Both the position numbers and the translations under genes were made by a program. A stretch of DNA of 22,513 nucleotides from a virus: the IMG/VR virus record IMGVR_UViG_3300030060_005855, positions 1 through 22,513 of that record. One strand, given 5' to 3'. The first letter of the stretch is position 1. Each line of letters opens with the position of its first letter. Under the pieces are notes generated by a model. It was not told where the DNA came from, did not search any database, and saw nothing but the letters and a program-made list of their open reading frames with translations. Shown in pieces: positions 21,536-22,513 of this stretch.

Positions 21536-21960
21536 CTAAAGTCTCTATCATAAAACTTACCTAATATATTATCATTAATATACTTTTTATCTTCTAATAC
21601 TTCAAATATAAACTGGTATTTACATTCTAAATATGTAAGTTCTTTTTTATGAAAAGCCACTTGTAAAATTTTTCTTTCTAAATCTTCTTTATTTGCTTCC
21701 TTAATAAAAATATGAGAACCATAGTAAGTTTTCCAATCACTTTCTTTTTGTATTTGTTTATATACAGGAGGACGACCCTTACCTTCCCAAAGTGCTTTTT
21801 CTTTTTTACCTAATTTTTTCTTTAAATTATAAATTAAAGATTTTTTACCAATGTATTTTTTGTTTGTAGGTAAATGAGTTGTTTGATAAATAAAACCAAA
21901 TGCCTTTTTAGGAAGGTCAGAAATTTCATTAATTTCTTTTTCTTTATATAACCATTTCAT
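21532..21960 (-). CDS. GIY-YIG-type nuclease-like protein
   Basis: A 142-residue protein. GFIYQTTHLPTNKKYIGKK (22-40) fits the GIY...YIG core, with the expected spacing. SDWKTYYGS (74-82) and LTYLECKYQF (108-117, E112 as the likely catalytic Glu) match a stand-alone phage GIY-YIG group. Stand-alone proteins of this type are common in T4-like phages; some GIY-YIG proteins (T4 Seg) are mobile, others act in DNA processing. No disrupted gene or intron is seen here, so homing is not supported. It overlaps the primase ATG by 4 bases, so the two are co-translated. Confidence 0.78.
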   Translation of the reverse strand: MKWLYKEKEINEISDLPKKAFGFIYQTTHLPTNKKYIGKKSLIYNLKKKLGKKEKALWEGKGRPPVYKQIQKESDWKTYYGSHIFIKEANKEDLERKILQVAFHKKELTYLECKYQFIFEVLEDKKYINDNILGKFYDRDFR

Positions 21961-21973
21961 AAATTAAATACTA

Positions 21974-22513
21974 TTAAGACCAAATAGCTCCTCTAACATA
22001 GTTTATAGTCATAGTATGAGTTGCACCTTCACCCGTTTCATTATATAAACATAGTCTTAAATTAGAATCATTAGGTATATTACTTGTAACTGTTGTATTT
22101 AATGTTAAGTCTGCTCTTTTTGCTCCTGTTGCTCTTATAGAATTATAAAATTTTAAACTTGTACCATCCCAATAAATACCTAAATTTAATATGTCTGCAT
22201 CTGTATCATATAGTAAATTTGTATCTAAAGAGGAAGAAATGGTTCCTGCACCATTTTTACAAGCAGCATAAGCAACACCATCTTGATTGTGTACTGCTTT
22301 AACAAATCCTACTTTATCTTTACCTGCTGCTGCAGCTACTAAATGCCATGAATCTGTAGTTATTGCTTCTTCAGCTACTCCAAAGAAAAATTCACAAGCA
22401 TCGTGATCTTCACATTTAAATTCTGCTTCTACCCACCACTGAGTATGTGGTTTACATGTAAATCCAGTGGCTTTAGTTGATAATTCTGTTTGATGTCCAT
22501 CAGAACCACCTGT
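21974..22513 (-). CDS. Probable virion structural protein, beta-sandwich-like (N-terminus outside window)
   Basis: Read by hand from the window edge to TAA at 21976-21974: 179 residues, open through the edge. Composition is Thr/Ala/Asn/Gly-rich with alternating strands: HTQWWVEAEFKCEDHDACEF, FFGVAEEAITTDSWHLVAAA, LNLGIYWDGTSLKFYNSIRA and a final MTINYVRGAIWS. The pattern of a Trp-rich strand, a long acidic loop, and a late IYWDGTSLKFY resembles lectin/concanavalin-like or capsid-decoration domains of phage structural proteins; fold and role are inference. Four Cys are present. No Shine-Dalgarno question arises because the start is outside. The stop is 13 bases before the GIY-YIG ATG. Confidence 0.72.
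   Translation of the reverse strand, partial: TGGSDGHQTELSTKATGFTCKPHTQWWVEAEFKCEDHDACEFFFGVAEEAITTDSWHLVAAAAGKDKVGFVKAVHNQDGVAYAACKNGAGTISSSLDTNLLYDTDADILNLGIYWDGTSLKFYNSIRATGAKRADLTLNTTVTSNIPNDSNLRLCLYNETGEGATHTMTINYVRGAIWS

Noticed and set aside
21532-21960. GIY-YIG gene as a homing endonuclease in a mobile intron
   Set aside because: No split gene, intron boundary or disrupted neighbour is seen; the gene is tightly coupled to the primase by an ATGA overlap.
1-22513. Signs of lysogeny, tRNA genes or insertion sequences
   Set aside because: No integrase, repressor, att-like repeat, cloverleaf or transposase was found on either strand.

Overview
The window looks like a late-gene block of a T4-like tailed phage (contractile-tail myovirus type), most likely marine and most likely infecting a Bacteroidota (flavobacterial) host. 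T4-type head genes are recognisable by sequence: major capsid protein (gp23), scaffold/core (gp22), prohead protease (gp21), portal (gp20) and large terminase (gp17). The host call is inference. Starts lack a Shine-Dalgarno motif and are instead preceded by A-rich tracts such as AAAAAATAAA, and the outer-membrane protein has a typical Bacteroidota signal peptide ending in NAQ. DNA is AT-rich, more so from about 4 kb onward than in the 1-3.8 kb capsid/scaffold end. Every supported gene lies on the minus strand, so transcription runs from high to low coordinates. No integrase, tRNA, IS or CRISPR was seen.

From right to left in transcription order. (1) 22513-20612: the C-terminal part of a probable structural protein, a GIY-YIG-type protein, and a small primase with zinc-binding and TOPRIM motifs. 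(2) 20580-12732: a 1238-residue multidomain protein (HxGH nucleotidyltransferase, HAD phosphatase, unassigned and basic middle, ligase-like C-terminus), then small phage proteins including a zinc-ribbon protein, a coiled-coil protein with an EF-hand/dockerin-like loop, and three proteins with a similar N-terminal helix. (3) 12732-11756: an HExxH metallopeptidase-like protein, a two-segment membrane protein resembling GTA-type holins, a 34-residue Cys-rich ORF and a strong terminator. (4) 11728-9551: a COG2509-like FAD-dependent dehydrogenase, a small protein and a P-loop kinase. (5) 9542-3982: terminase, portal, three small head-region proteins and the protease. (6) 3775-3066: a secreted outer-membrane beta-barrel-like protein and a two-segment membrane protein, closed by a terminator. 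(7) 3065-1: a hairpin-rich leader, the scaffold gene with an acidic repeat, and the capsid gene, which runs off the window.

Most of this is one head-assembly programme: gp17 packages DNA through the gp20 portal, gp22 and the small core proteins template the shell, and gp21 digests the core and trims gp23. The least explained parts are the 1238-residue fusion, the outer-membrane protein pair inserted in the head operon, a recurring E-...-TGTG-[AT]-S tag next to possible gp21 cleavage sites, short N-terminal helices resembling capsid-targeting sequences, the paired hairpins ahead of the scaffold gene, and the Cys-rich micro-ORF behind the holin.
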